64,000 nucleotides of DNA from Chromobacterium sp. IIBBL 290-4 (GTDB taxonomy: Bacteria; Pseudomonadota; Gammaproteobacteria; Burkholderiales; Chromobacteriaceae). Shown here in pieces: positions 45,286 to 54,734 of this stretch (position 1 is the first letter of the stretch; every line of letters begins with the position of its first letter). The notes under the pieces are model-generated. The model saw only the letters and a list, made by a program, of their open reading frames with translations, was not told where the DNA came from and searched no databases. Both the position numbers and the translations under genes were made by a program. Location: positions 62,001 to 126,000 of the forward strand of contig NZ_CP100128.1 of assembly GCF_024207115.1 (NCBI RefSeq), in the 5' to 3' direction.

Positions 45286-47430
45286 TTATTGCGCCTTCAG
45301 GCCGAAGGAGTCAGCGGTTTCCTTGGCGGTCTTCGCTTCTTCTTCCAGCAGGGCCTTGATGGACAGGCGGATGCGGCCGCGGTCGTCCATTTCGATGGCC
45401 TTGACCTTGACGATCTGGCCTTCCTTCAGGTAGTCGGACACATTCTTGATGCGCTCGTTGGCGATCTGCGAGATGTGAACCAGACCATCCTTGCCCGGCA
45501 GGATGGAAACGATGGCGCCGACATTGTTGTCGAGGATCTTGACCACGGTGCCTTCGTACACCTTGCCCACTTCCACTTCAACGGTGATCTCTTCGATGCG
45601 CTTCTTGGCCGCTTCCGCGCCCTCGTTGCTCACCGAAGCGATGGTGATGGTGCCGTCTTCTTCGATGTTGATCTCGCAGCCGGTGTCCTTGGTGATGGAG
45701 CGGATGGTTTCGCCGCCCTTGCCGATCACGTCGCGGATCTTTTCCGGATTGATCTTCATCACGTACAGGCGCGGCGCGTGGGCGGACAGCTCTTGCGGAC
45801 CATCCACGGCTTCCTTCATCAGGCCCAGGATGTGCAGACGGCCTTCCTTGGCCTGTTCCAGCGCAACCTGCATGATCTCCTTGGTGATGCCCTGGATCTT
45901 GATGTCCATCTGCAGGGCGGTGATGCCGCCGGCGGTGCCGGCCACCTTGAAGTCCATGTCGCCCAGGTGATCTTCATCGCCCAGGATGTCGGTCAGCACG
46001 GCGAAACGGTTGCCTTCCAGGATCAGACCCATGGCGATACCGGCCACGTGGGCCTTCAGCGGCACGCCGGCCGACAGCAGCGACAGGCAGCCGCCGCACA
46101 CCGAAGCCATCGACGAAGAGCCGTTGGATTCAGTGATTTCGGACACCACGCGCATGGAGTAGCCGAATTCGGTTTCCGGCGGCAGCACCGCTACCAGCGC
46201 GCGCTTGGCCAGGCGGCCGTGGCCGATTTCGCGGCGCTTCGGCGGGCCCATGCGGCCGGCTTCGCCGGTGGAGTACGGCGGGAAGTTGTAATGCAGCATG
46301 AAGCGCTCGGTGTACTCGCCGGCCAGCGCGTCGATGATCTGCTCGTCTTGCTTGGTGCCCAGCGTGGTCACCACCATGGCTTGGGTCTCGCCGCGGGTGA
46401 ACAGCGCGGAACCGTGGGTGCGCGGCAGCACATTGCTGCGGATGCTGATCGGGCGCACGGTGCGGGTGTCGCGGCCGTCGATGCGCGCTTCGCCTGCCAG
46501 GATCTGGCCGCGGACGATTTCCGCTTCCAGGCCCTTGAAGATGCCCTTGATCTCGTTGGCCTTCAGGGTGTCGGTGTCTTCGTTGATCAGGCCGGCCTTG
46601 ACCGCGTCCCAAGCTTCATTGATGGCGACGGTGCGGGCTTGCTTCTGGCGCAGGCGGAAGGCTTCGGCCAGCTTCTCGCCGGCGATGCCGCGGATCTGCG
46701 CGATCAGCTCTTCGTTGGCGACCGGAGCGGCCCAGTCGAACATCACCGGGTTCACTTCGTCGGCCAGTTCGTTGATGGCCTGGATGGCGGCTTGCATCTG
46801 CTCGTGGCCGAACACCACGGCGCCCAGCATCACGGCTTCCGGCAGTTCCTTGGCTTCCGACTCCACCATCAGCACGGCGCGCTGGGTGCCGGCTACCACC
46901 AAGTCCATCTGCGAAGTTTGCAGTTCGGTCTTGGTCGGGTTCAGGATGTATTCGCCGTTGGCGTAGCCGACGCGGGCGGCGCCGATCGGGCCGGCGAACG
47001 GCAGGCCGGAAATGGCCAGAGCGGCGGAAGCGCCGATCATCGCCGGGATGTCGGAATCCACTTCAGGATTCAGCGACAGCACAGTGGCGACGATTTGCAC
47101 GTCATGGTAGAAGCCTTCCGGGAACAGCGGGCGGATCGGACGGTCGATCAGGCGGCTGGTCAGCACTTCCTTCTCGGACTGCTTGCCTTCGCGCTTGAAG
47201 AAGCCGCCCGGGATCTTGCCGGCGGCGTAGGTGCGCTCCAGGTAGTCCACGGTCAGCGGGAAGAAGTCCTGGCCGGGCTTGACGGACTTGCCGCCCACCA
47301 CGCTGACCATGACAACGGTGTCGTCAACCGACACAACTACGGAACCGGACGCCTGGCGGGCGATTTCACCGGTTTCCAGGGTAACGGTCTGACGGCCGAA
47401 CTGGAACGATTTGGTGATTTTGTTGAACAC
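45286..47430 (-). CDS. pnp: Polyribonucleotide nucleotidyltransferase (PNPase)
   Basis: The 714-residue enzyme degrades RNA 3'-to-5' by phosphorolysis. It has two RNase PH domains ([53 protein letters not shown]), a KH domain ([15 protein letters not shown]) and an S1 domain ([32 protein letters not shown]). Length matches E. coli (711). It starts with GTG after AGGGAAACCCTC. It is separated from rpsO by a terminator and a long leader stem-loop, as in E. coli, where RNase III cuts the leader for autoregulation. Confidence 0.98.
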   Translation of the reverse strand: MFNKITKSFQFGRQTVTLETGEIARQASGSVVVSVDDTVVMVSVVGGKSVKPGQDFFPLTVDYLERTYAAGKIPGGFFKREGKQSEKEVLTSRLIDRPIRPLFPEGFYHDVQIVATVLSLNPEVDSDIPAMIGASAALAISGLPFAGPIGAARVGYANGEYILNPTKTELQTSQMDLVVAGTQRAVLMVESEAKELPEAVMLGAVVFGHEQMQAAIQAINELADEVNPVMFDWAAPVANEELIAQIRGIAGEKLAEAFRLRQKQARTVAINEAWDAVKAGLINEDTDTLKANEIKGIFKGLEAEIVRGQILAGEARIDGRDTRTVRPISIRSNVLPRTHGSALFTRGETQAMVVTTLGTKQDEQIIDALAGEYTERFMLHYNFPPYSTGEAGRMGPPKRREIGHGRLAKRALVAVLPPETEFGYSMRVVSEITESNGSSSMASVCGGCLSLLSAGVPLKAHVAGIAMGLILEGNRFAVLTDILGDEDHLGDMDFKVAGTAGGITALQMDIKIQGITKEIMQVALEQAKEGRLHILGLMKEAVDGPQELSAHAPRLYVMKINPEKIRDVIGKGGETIRSITKDTGCEINIEEDGTITIASVSNEGAEAAKKRIEEITVEVEVGKVYEGTVVKILDNNVGAIVSILPGKDGLVHISQIANERIKNVSDYLKEGQIVKVKAIEMDDRGRIRLSIKALLEEEAKTAKETADSFGLKAQ

Positions 47431-47480
47431 GAGGGTTTCCCTATCTTTGGTTCAATAATAGAAATGCGCGAGCCGGAAAA

Positions 47481-47549
47481 AACAACGGGAACCCCTAAAA
47501 ATTCTGACCGCTAGGTAGATCGGAATTTGTAGAGGCTCCCCCCGTTGTT
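47481..47549 (-). promoter_or_regulatory. Long stem-loop in the pnp leader
   Basis: AACAACGGG (47481-47489) pairs with CCCGTTGTT (47541-47549), and AAATTC (47499-47504) with GAATTT (47523-47528), giving an extended imperfect stem about 50 bases upstream of the pnp start. E. coli pnp has a leader stem that RNase III cuts for PNPase autoregulation; this one is a plausible equivalent. Confidence 0.6.
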
Positions 47550-47582
47550 ACGACAATTTTAACTCGCACTGCTTTCGGTGTG

Positions 47583-47612
47583 AAAAAGTCGCAGCAAGCT
47601 GCGACTTTTTCA
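47583..47612 (-). terminator. Terminator between rpsO and pnp
   Basis: AAAAAGTCGCAGC-AA-GCTGCGACTTTTT, a perfect 13-bp stem including the A/T arms, 15 bases after the rpsO stop. Confidence 0.9.
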
Positions 47613-47626
47613 GAACCGGGTACCGA

Positions 47627-47896
47627 TTACTTGCGCAGGCCCAGACGGGTGATCAGCGCGCGGTAAGCGTCAGCGTCGGTGCGCTTCAGGTAGTCCAGCA
47701 GACGGCGGCGACGGCTAACCAGCTTCAGCAGACCACGACGGCTGTGGTGGTCCTTGGTGTTGGCCTTGAAGTGCGGGGTCAGGTCGTTGATGCGTGCGGT
47801 CAGCAGGGCAACTTGAACTTCGGACGAACCAGTGTCGCCTTCAGCGCGTTGGAAGCCTTTAACGATTTCAGCTTTTTGAGCGGCGGTCATTGCCAT
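47627..47896 (-). CDS. rpsO: 30S ribosomal protein S15
   Basis: The 89-residue protein has the S15 signature: [47 protein letters not shown] and the end ITRLGLRK. It binds the central domain of 16S rRNA in 30S assembly. GGAG about 9 bases upstream supports the start; a second Met two codons later is possible. Order truB-rpsO-pnp is conserved. Confidence 0.98.
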   Translation of the reverse strand: MAMTAAQKAEIVKGFQRAEGDTGSSEVQVALLTARINDLTPHFKANTKDHHSRRGLLKLVSRRRRLLDYLKRTDADAYRALITRLGLRK

Positions 47897-47988
47897 TTGG
47901 ATTACTCCGTTTCAATAGGGGTTTGAAAACCCGACAAGTGCGGCGAGCCGGACAACCCAACCCATTCCACACTCCGGTAGTTCGCGAA

Positions 47989-48909
47989 TCAGGCCGGAGC
48001 CTGGTTCGCCAGGAGCCGGATCGGATGCAGGCGACCATCGCCGCGCGCCTCGCCCAGCCCCACGAATTTCCGGGACGATTGCTCGTAAACCCGGAAGCGC
48101 TGCATTTTCTCACACTTTTGTTCAAAACGCACGGGTTGGCCATGCAGAAACTTGCCGATCTCGCCTTCCGGCAGCTCCAGCTGCGGGAAATGCATCACCA
48201 GCACGTCGGCCGGCATCAGCAAGGCCTCCCGCGCCGGCATATCCAGCTGCTCCAGAGCCGCCAGGGCATGCGATTGCTCCAGGCTGAAACCGCCGGTGGC
48301 GGTGCGGCGCAATGCGGTCAGATGCGCGCCGCAACCCAGCGCTTCGCCGATGTCGCAACCCAAGGTACGGATATACGTGCCCTTGGTGCACAGCACCTCG
48401 ATCTCGGCCGACACGCCGTCGAAAGACAGCAGCTCCAACTTGCGGATGGTGACCTGGCGCGCTTCGCGCGGCACTTCGATGCCGGCGCGGGCGTATTCGT
48501 ACAGCGGCTTGCCCTGATGCTTCAGCGCGGAATACATCGGCGGCACCTGGCTGATTTCGCCGCGGAAGCGTTCCAGCATGGTTTCCAGCTGTTCGCGGCT
48601 GAAGCTGACCGGCCGCTCGGACACGACTTCGCCTTCCACGTCGCCGGTGGTGGTCACCACGCCGAATTTCACCGTGGCGCGGTAGCCCTTGTCGGCATCC
48701 AATAGATAAGACGAAAACTTGGTGGCCTCGCCCAGGCACACCGGCAGCAGGCCGGTGGCCAGCGGATCCAGCACGCCGGTATGGCCGGCCTTGGCGGCGT
48801 TCAGCAGCCAGCGCGCCTTTTGCAGCGCGTTGTTGCTGGAGATGTCGTAAGGCTTGTCGATCAGCAGCACGCCATCGATATGGCGGCGATTGCTGCGCGG
48901 CTTGCTCAT
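47989..48909 (-). CDS. truB: tRNA pseudouridine-55 synthase
   Basis: The 306-residue enzyme makes Psi55 in the T-loop of tRNAs. It has the TruB motifs HIDGVLLIDKPYDISSN, GHTGVLDPLATGLLPVCLG with the catalytic Asp, and GTYIRTLGCDIGEALG. Its start overlaps the rbfA stop by 4 bases (ATGA), so the two are coupled. Confidence 0.97.
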   Translation of the reverse strand: MSKPRSNRRHIDGVLLIDKPYDISSNNALQKARWLLNAAKAGHTGVLDPLATGLLPVCLGEATKFSSYLLDADKGYRATVKFGVVTTTGDVEGEVVSERPVSFSREQLETMLERFRGEISQVPPMYSALKHQGKPLYEYARAGIEVPREARQVTIRKLELLSFDGVSAEIEVLCTKGTYIRTLGCDIGEALGCGAHLTALRRTATGGFSLEQSHALAALEQLDMPAREALLMPADVLVMHFPQLELPEGEIGKFLHGQPVRFEQKCEKMQRFRVYEQSSRKFVGLGEARGDGRLHPIRLLANQAPA

Positions 48910-49325
48910 TCAGCCTTGCCCTCGTCCTCGCCGGCCGGAGCGTCGGACGCGGTGCCGAATTTCTCGGCGTCTTCGCGCGCCACCTGGTTGATCAGGCTGG
49001 TCAGGTGCACGCCGCGCTCCACCGAGTCGTCATAGACGAAATGCAGCTGCGGCATGCTGAACATCTTGATGGCGCGGCCCAGTTCGTTGCGCAGGTAGCC
49101 GGCGGAGCTGTCCAGCGCCTCCTGGGTAGCTTCTCGGGTGCTGTCGACCATCACCGTGTAGTACACCTTGGCGTGCGAGTAGTCGCGGGTCACTTCCACC
49201 GCGGTGATGGTGATCCAGCCGGCGCGCGGATCCTTCAGGCCCTTGCGGGTCAGCTCCGCCAGCTCGCGCTGGATCTGCTCGGCTACGCGGTCCGAGCGGG
49301 AAAAACCTTTTTTGGCTTTGGCCAT
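48906..49325 (-). CDS. rbfA: Ribosome-binding factor A
   Basis: The 139-residue protein has the RbfA KH-like domain: RSDRVAEQIQRELAELTRKGLKDPR, ITAVEVTRDYSHAKVYYTVM and LRNELGRAIKMFSMPQLHFVYDDS. It binds the 30S subunit during late maturation. The start at 49325 is set by GGAAG 6 bases upstream; upstream in-frame sequence is non-homologous. A 9-bp hairpin (CCAAGCGCA at 49384, TGCGCTTGG at 49404) lies in the 168-base gap to infB. Confidence 0.95.
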   Translation of the reverse strand: MAKAKKGFSRSDRVAEQIQRELAELTRKGLKDPRAGWITITAVEVTRDYSHAKVYYTVMVDSTREATQEALDSSAGYLRNELGRAIKMFSMPQLHFVYDDSVERGVHLTSLINQVAREDAEKFGTASDAPAGEDEGKAE

Positions 49326-49493
49326 ATCACTTCCAATTCTGTTGCAAACGCGGCCGATCCGGCCGCTAAGCCACGGGGCCCGCCCAAGCGCACGCGGCGG
49401 GCATGCGCTTGGACGGGCGTCGTGGCGGATACGAAAAAGGGCGAGCGCCCGCCGACCTTCCGGCCGACGCGACACCCGCCCCTGGCGTCCCGC

Positions 49494-52433
49494 TTACAGG
49501 GAACGCGCGACTTCCACGATCTCGAACGCTTCCAGCTGGTCGCCTTCCTGGATGTCGTTGAAGTTCTTCAGCATCAGGCCGCATTCGTAGCCCTGCTTCA
49601 CTTCCTTCACGTCGTCCTTGAAGCGCTTCAGCGAGTCCAGTTCGCCGGTGTGGATCACCACGTGGTTGCGGATCAGACGGATCGAAGCAGAGCGCTTGAT
49701 CATGCCGTCGGTCACCATACAACCCGCGATATTGCCCACCTTGGAAACCGTGATCACCTGACGGATCTCGACAGTACCCAGGATCTGCTCCTTCTTCTCC
49801 GGCGCCAGCATGCCGGACAGCGCGGCCTTCACCTCGTCCACAGCATCGTAAATGATGTTGTAGTAACGAATGTCGACGCCTTCGTTTTCCGCCAGCTTGC
49901 GGGCTGCCGCGTCGGCTCGGGTGTTGAAGCCGATCACGATGGCCTTGGAAGCGATCGCCAGGTTGACGTCGGATTCGCTGATGCCGCCCACGCCGGAGTG
50001 CAGGATACCCACGCGAACTTCTTCGGTGGACAGCTTCTGCAAGCTGCCGGCCAGCGCTTCGTACGAACCTTGCACGTCGGCCTTGATGATGATGGACAGG
50101 GTTTGCACCTCGCCTTCGGCCATCTGGGCGAACATGTTCTCCAGCTTGGCGGCCTGTTGCTTGGCCAGACGCACGTCGCGGAACTTGCCGGCGCGGAACA
50201 GGGCGATTTCACGCGCCTTCTTCTCGTCGGCCAGCGCCATCGCGTCTTCGCCGGCTTGCGGCACGTCGGACAGACCCAGGATTTCCACCGGGATGGCAGG
50301 ACCGGCCGACTCGATGGCCTTGCCGTTCTCGTCCATCATGGCGCGGACGCGGCCGAATGCCGTGCCTGCCAATACCACGTCGCCCTTCTTCAGCGTGCCG
50401 GATTGAACCAGCAGCGTGGCGACCGGACCGCGGCCCTTGTCGAGGCGGGCCTCGACGATGATGCCCTTGGCCAGGCTGTCCACCGGCGCCTTCAGCTCCA
50501 GCACTTCGGCTTGCAGCAGGATGGCTTCCAGCAGCGCGTCGATGTTCAGGCCCATCTTGGCCGACACTTCGACGAACTGGGTATCGCCGCCCCAATCTTC
50601 CGGCACCACTTCATGCGCCACCAGTTCCTGGCGGATGCGCTCGACGTTGGCGCCCTGCTTGTCGATCTTGTTCACCGCCACCACCATCGGCACCTTGGCG
50701 GCCTTGGCGTGGTGGATCGCTTCGATCGTCTGCGGCATCACGCCGTCGTCGGCAGCCACCACCAGCACCACGATGTCGGTGGCCTTGGCGCCGCGGGCAC
50801 GCATCGCGGTAAACGCTTCGTGACCCGGGGTATCCAGGAAGGTGATCATGCCGCGCGGGGTTTCCACGTGGTAGGCGCCGATGTGCTGGGTAATGCCGCC
50901 GGCTTCGCCCGCGGCGACCTTGGCGCGGCGGATGTAGTCCAGCAGCGAGGTCTTGCCGTGGTCGACGTGGCCCATCACGGTCACCACCGGGGAGCGCGGC
51001 TTCTCGACGACTTCCACCGTCTCGCCGCCGGTCACTTCCAGGTAGGCTTCCGGATCGTCCGCCTGAGCGGCCTTCGGCGTGTGGCCCATTTCTTCCACGA
51101 CGATCATCGCGGTTTCCTGGTCCAGCACCTGGTTGATGGTGACCATCATGCCCATCTTCATCAGCGTCTTGATCACTTCCACGGCCTTGACGGCCATGCG
51201 GTGGGCCAATTCGGCCACGGTGATCGTTTCCGGCACCAGAACCTCATGCACGATGGGTTCGGTCGGCGCCTGGAAGGCATGCTGATTATTGCTTTGCTTG
51301 TTACGACCCTTGCCGCCGCGGGACTTCCAATCGCCACCGGCGTCGCCGCCGCGGGTCTTCAGACCGCCACGGCCCTTCTTGTTGTCGTCCCAGCGATCGC
51401 CGCCCTTCTTGTTGCCGCCGCCCTTCTTGGCGTCCGGACGGCCGGCGACGGTCGCCGGAATGGCCGGTGCGCCGGGCGTAGCGGACGGAGCAGGACGCGG
51501 GCCGCGATTATCGCCAGCCGGACGCGGACCGCGGTCGCCGGCGCCTGCCGGACGCGGACCACGGTTGTCGCCAGCCGGACGCGGGCCGCGATCGCCGGCG
51601 CCTGCCGGACGCGGACCACGGTTGTCGCCTGCCGGGCGCGGGCCGCGATCGCCGGCGCCTGCCGGGCGCGGACCACGGTTGTCGCCTGCCGGACGCGGGC
51701 CGCGATCACCAGTCGGCGCGCCGCGACGATCATCGCGACGATCGTCGCGGCGTTCTTCGCGCTTCGGTTCGGCTACTGGAGCCGGGGCCGGGGCGGGAGC
51801 AGGAGCGGGTTGCGAAGCGGCCAGCTTGGCGGCCTGGCGACGCTCTTCGCGCTCGATCTTTTCGCGCATCAGCGCTTCTTGACGGGCGCGGAAGGCGGCC
51901 TGGCGCTTTTCTTCCGCTTCGCGGGCGGCGATTTCTTCCGGCGACAGGATGGAGGCCACGGTGCGCGGCGCCGGCGCGGCGGCCGGCTTCGGCTCGGACT
52001 TGGCCTCTACCTTGGGTTCCGGCTTCGGCTCGGGCTTCGGTTCCGGCTTAGGCTCAGGCTTGGCCTCTACCTTCACTTCCGGCTTGGCCTCAACCTTAGG
52101 CGCGGCGACCGGCTCAGCCGGTTTGGCTGCTTCGGCGCGCGGCGCTTCTTCCGGGCGGGCCACCACGCGCTTCTTGCGGGTTTCCACGGTCACGGTGCCG
52201 CCGTCAGCCTTCTTCACCTCGGAAGTGGACTTGCGGGTCACGGTGATGCCTGCGTCTTCGCGGGCACCGCCATGCGAGCGCTTCAGATAGTCCAGAAGCT
52301 GGGACTTGTCTTGCGCCGACAGGGTGTCTTCCGGCGAGCGCTTGCTCACGCCGGCCGCCTTCAGCTGTTCCAGCAGGCGTTCCGGCGAGAGATTCATCTC
52401 GCTGGCAAATTGTTTTACATTCGTCAAAACCAT
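49494..52433 (-). CDS. infB: Translation initiation factor IF-2
   Basis: The 979-residue protein has an N-terminal IF2_N domain ([27 protein letters not shown]) and a long low-complexity linker rich in Glu/Lys/Pro and then Gly/Arg/Pro. A second IF2_N-like segment ([19 protein letters not shown]) precedes the GTPase core ([25 protein letters not shown]). It brings fMet-tRNA to the 30S. The ATG at 52433 has GGGAAG 8 bases upstream; an earlier TTG is less likely. The linker contains four near-identical 19-residue repeats. Confidence 0.97.
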   Translation of the reverse strand: MVLTNVKQFASEMNLSPERLLEQLKAAGVSKRSPEDTLSAQDKSQLLDYLKRSHGGAREDAGITVTRKSTSEVKKADGGTVTVETRKKRVVARPEEAPRAEAAKPAEPVAAPKVEAKPEVKVEAKPEPKPEPKPEPKPEPKVEAKSEPKPAAAPAPRTVASILSPEEIAAREAEEKRQAAFRARQEALMREKIEREERRQAAKLAASQPAPAPAPAPAPVAEPKREERRDDRRDDRRGAPTGDRGPRPAGDNRGPRPAGAGDRGPRPAGDNRGPRPAGAGDRGPRPAGDNRGPRPAGAGDRGPRPAGDNRGPRPAPSATPGAPAIPATVAGRPDAKKGGGNKKGGDRWDDNKKGRGGLKTRGGDAGGDWKSRGGKGRNKQSNNQHAFQAPTEPIVHEVLVPETITVAELAHRMAVKAVEVIKTLMKMGMMVTINQVLDQETAMIVVEEMGHTPKAAQADDPEAYLEVTGGETVEVVEKPRSPVVTVMGHVDHGKTSLLDYIRRAKVAAGEAGGITQHIGAYHVETPRGMITFLDTPGHEAFTAMRARGAKATDIVVLVVAADDGVMPQTIEAIHHAKAAKVPMVVAVNKIDKQGANVERIRQELVAHEVVPEDWGGDTQFVEVSAKMGLNIDALLEAILLQAEVLELKAPVDSLAKGIIVEARLDKGRGPVATLLVQSGTLKKGDVVLAGTAFGRVRAMMDENGKAIESAGPAIPVEILGLSDVPQAGEDAMALADEKKAREIALFRAGKFRDVRLAKQQAAKLENMFAQMAEGEVQTLSIIIKADVQGSYEALAGSLQKLSTEEVRVGILHSGVGGISESDVNLAIASKAIVIGFNTRADAAARKLAENEGVDIRYYNIIYDAVDEVKAALSGMLAPEKKEQILGTVEIRQVITVSKVGNIAGCMVTDGMIKRSASIRLIRNHVVIHTGELDSLKRFKDDVKEVKQGYECGLMLKNFNDIQEGDQLEAFEIVEVARSL
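51493..51715 (-). repeat. Tandem 57-bp repeats inside infB
   Basis: About four copies of a 57-base unit encode [19 protein letters not shown]. They are nearly identical at DNA level, which points to recent slippage expansion. The reading frame is kept. They lie in the disordered linker of IF-2. Confidence 0.9.
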
Positions 52434-52472
52434 GCGTCTTCCCAAATTCCGTAAATACTTCCCGAGAAAGCC

Positions 52473-53951
52473 TTACTGGTTGAACCAGTGTTCGCGCGCC
52501 TTCATGATGATGGCGCGTGCAGCTTCCGCTTCCATGCCGGTCATGTCCACCAGATCGTCAACGGCCAAGTCGGCCAGATCGTCGCGGGTGTTCACACCGC
52601 CAGCGGCCAGCTTGCGAACCAGCTCGGCATCCAGACCTTCCATGTCCTTCAAGTCGTCGGATACGTTCTCGACTTGCTCTTCGGACGCGATGGCCTGAGT
52701 CAGGAGCGCATCACGGGCGCGGCTACGCAGCTCGCCCACCAGCTCCTCGCTGAAGCCTTCGATTTCCAGCATTTCTTCCAGCGGCACATAGGCCACTTCT
52801 TCCAGCGCGGCGAAGCCTTCGCTCACCAGTTTGGCGGCGGTCTCTTCATCCACGCTCAAAGCGTTGACAAACAGTTGACGCAGCGCGGCGTCTTCGGCCT
52901 GGTGCTTCTCTTCCGCTTCGGTCACGGTCATGATGTTGAGGTACCAGCCGGTCAGCTCGGCGGCGAGCTTGACGTTCTGGCCGCTGCGACCGATGGCCAG
53001 CGCCAGCTGCTCTTCCTCGACGATCACGTCCATGCTGTGATTGTCTTCATCCACCATGATGCGACTGACTTCAGCCGGCGACAGGGCGTTGATGACGAAC
53101 TGCGCCGGCTCCGGCGCCCACAGCACGATGTCCACGCGCTCGCCCGCCAGCTCCTGCGTGACGGCCTGAACGCGGGAACCGCGCATGCCGATGCAGGTGC
53201 CTTGCGGATCGATGCGGGCGTCGTTGGCCTTGACCGCGATCTTGGCGCGCATGCCGGCGTCGCGCACGGCGGCGCGGATCTCCAGCATGCCTTCGTCGAT
53301 TTCCGGCACTTCAAGCTCGAACAGCTTGATCAGGAAGTCCGGCGAGGTGCGCGACAGAATCAGCTGCGGACCGCGGCCCTGGCGGTCGATGCGCAGCAGG
53401 AAGGCCTTCACGCGGTCGCCCACGCGCAGGTTTTCCTTCGGAATCATCTGATCGCGCGGCAGCACGGCTTCCAGCTTGCCGCACTCCACGATCGCGTTGC
53501 CGCGTTCGATGCGCTTGATGGTGCCGATCACCAGGTGCTCGCGGCGCTGCAGGAATTCATTCAGCAATTGCTCGCGCTCGGCGTCGCGGATGCGCTGCAG
53601 GATCACCTGCTTGGCGGTCTGCGCGCCGATGCGGCCGAACTCGACGGCTTCCATCTGTTCTTCGACGTAAGCGCCGGCCTCGATGCGCGGATCTTGCTCG
53701 CGCGCGTCGATCAGGCCGATTTCCTTGCTGTCGCACTCGACAAGCTCATCCGCCACCACCAACCAGCGGCGAAAGGTTTGATACTGACCGGTGTGGCGAT
53801 CGATCTCGACGCGCACATCCATCTCGTCATCGGTAAACTTCTTTTTGGTTGCCGAAGCAAGCGCCATCTCAAGGGCGGAGAACACCACATCCTTGCTGAC
53901 ATTCTTTTCGCTCGCCAGGGCATCCACCAGCAACAAAATCTCGCGACTCAT
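52473..53951 (-). CDS. nusA: Transcription termination/antitermination factor NusA
   Basis: The 492-residue protein has the NusA N-terminal domain, an S1 domain ([32 protein letters not shown]), two KH domains ([38 protein letters not shown]) and two C-terminal acidic HhH repeats ([19 protein letters not shown]). It binds RNA polymerase and affects pausing and termination. It stands 39 bases upstream of infB. Confidence 0.98.
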   Translation of the reverse strand: MSREILLLVDALASEKNVSKDVVFSALEMALASATKKKFTDDEMDVRVEIDRHTGQYQTFRRWLVVADELVECDSKEIGLIDAREQDPRIEAGAYVEEQMEAVEFGRIGAQTAKQVILQRIRDAEREQLLNEFLQRREHLVIGTIKRIERGNAIVECGKLEAVLPRDQMIPKENLRVGDRVKAFLLRIDRQGRGPQLILSRTSPDFLIKLFELEVPEIDEGMLEIRAAVRDAGMRAKIAVKANDARIDPQGTCIGMRGSRVQAVTQELAGERVDIVLWAPEPAQFVINALSPAEVSRIMVDEDNHSMDVIVEEEQLALAIGRSGQNVKLAAELTGWYLNIMTVTEAEEKHQAEDAALRQLFVNALSVDEETAAKLVSEGFAALEEVAYVPLEEMLEIEGFSEELVGELRSRARDALLTQAIASEEQVENVSDDLKDMEGLDAELVRKLAAGGVNTRDDLADLAVDDLVDMTGMEAEAARAIIMKAREHWFNQ

Positions 53952-54001
53952 GCATTCCTCTCCGAATTTTGTCCTTTAACGCGGCCTAGTGCCAACCGAC
54001 C

Positions 54002-54427
54002 TCAGAACTCAGGCTCCAGCCTGGCCTTGTCGATATTGGCAAACGGAATCGCCACGATGCGGCCATCCACATCCAGCTTCACGGAGCCCTCTTCGACCCC
54101 GGCGAGACGACCGGCAAACTTCTTCTGCTGCTCGATCGGCATCCGCGTCTTGATCTTGGCGAGCTGACCGGTAAAGCGGACAAAATCGGCTTCTTTCTTG
54201 AGAGGACGATCCAGGCCCGGCGAAGACACTTCCAGCCGCTCGTAATCCACGTTCTCGACCATGAACAGTCGAGTCAAGTGATTACTCACCAGCACGCAGT
54301 CCTCCACCGTGATCCCACCGGGCTTGTCGATAAATACGCGAAAACCGCCACCCGGGGTCATTTCAAAGTCGACCAACTCGTAGCCGAAACCCGACAGGGT
54401 GTTTTCCAGCAGCAAACGAACATCCAT
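54002..54427 (-). CDS. rimP: Ribosome maturation factor RimP
   Basis: The 141-residue protein has the RimP pattern: [40 protein letters not shown], then [17 protein letters not shown]. It helps 30S assembly. The ATG at 54427 has GGAAA 8 bases upstream; the upstream GTG lacks an RBS. It is the first gene of the operon. Confidence 0.95.
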   Translation of the reverse strand: MDVRLLLENTLSGFGYELVDFEMTPGGGFRVFIDKPGGITVEDCVLVSNHLTRLFMVENVDYERLEVSSPGLDRPLKKEADFVRFTGQLAKIKTRMPIEQQKKFAGRLAGVEEGSVKLDVDGRIVAIPFANIDKARLEPEF

Positions 54428-54440
54428 TGCTTTTTCCACA

Positions 54441-54465
54441 AATAAAAAATGGGCGAAACGCCCAT
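54441..54465 (-). terminator. Intrinsic terminator in the rimP leader (possible attenuator)
   Basis: On the minus strand ATGGGCG-TTT-CGCCCAT is followed by TTTTTATTT and then, within 20 bases, by the rimP start. No complete gene precedes it on this strand, so it can only act on the leader of the rimP-nusA-infB transcript. Confidence 0.8.
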
Positions 54466-54479
54466 CCCTAACCGCTGCG

Positions 54480-54485
54480 ATTGTA
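54480..54485 (-). promoter_or_regulatory. Likely -10 element of the rimP-nusA-infB operon
   Basis: TACAAT on the minus strand matches the sigma-70 -10 hexamer in 5 of 6 positions and lies 15 bases upstream of the leader terminator. The -35 (around TTTCCT) is poor. The start of transcription would be near 54473. Confidence 0.45.
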
Positions 54486-54734
54486 ACCTATTTCCGCAAA
54501 AAAGGAAACCCGCGCCCGCGGCGGATTTCCGGGCGGAGGAACGCCTATGCCGGACAATTTTTGCGAGACGATTTCAGTTACGGTACATTACCGCGAATCA
54601 AACCTTGGTTTGACCGCAGCGGCCATGCAAAAGACCGCCAGAAAAACGACTAAAAATAGCGAAATCCAACCCACGCCGCCCGGCGACGCAGGGCGGACGC
54701 TCGCTAAACCCGCACGACGGAGAAACCCGGATTT
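54486..54734. other. Divergent control region between rimP and fadD
   Basis: There is no gene and no tRNA here. It holds an imperfect GC inverted repeat at 54504-54530 and an ACGGAG-like RBS before fadD. Neither strand shows an ORF with coding character. Confidence 0.55.

Noticed and set aside
45289..47514. Plus-strand ORF of 741 codons
   Set aside because: It is the antisense shadow of pnp; its His/Gln/Gly-rich composition is typical of reverse frames in high-GC coding DNA, and it has no RBS or family resemblance.
51493..51715. Possible CRISPR array
   Set aside because: The repeats are in frame within infB with no unique spacers, and encode a Gly/Arg/Pro linker.
49005..52454. Plus-strand ORF of 1149 codons
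   Set aside because: It is the antisense of rbfA and infB, which are certain. Its length results from the high GC content.
54440..54734. tRNA gene before rimP, as metY in E. coli
   Set aside because: No cloverleaf or CCA end could be drawn; only a terminator and a -10-like box are found.
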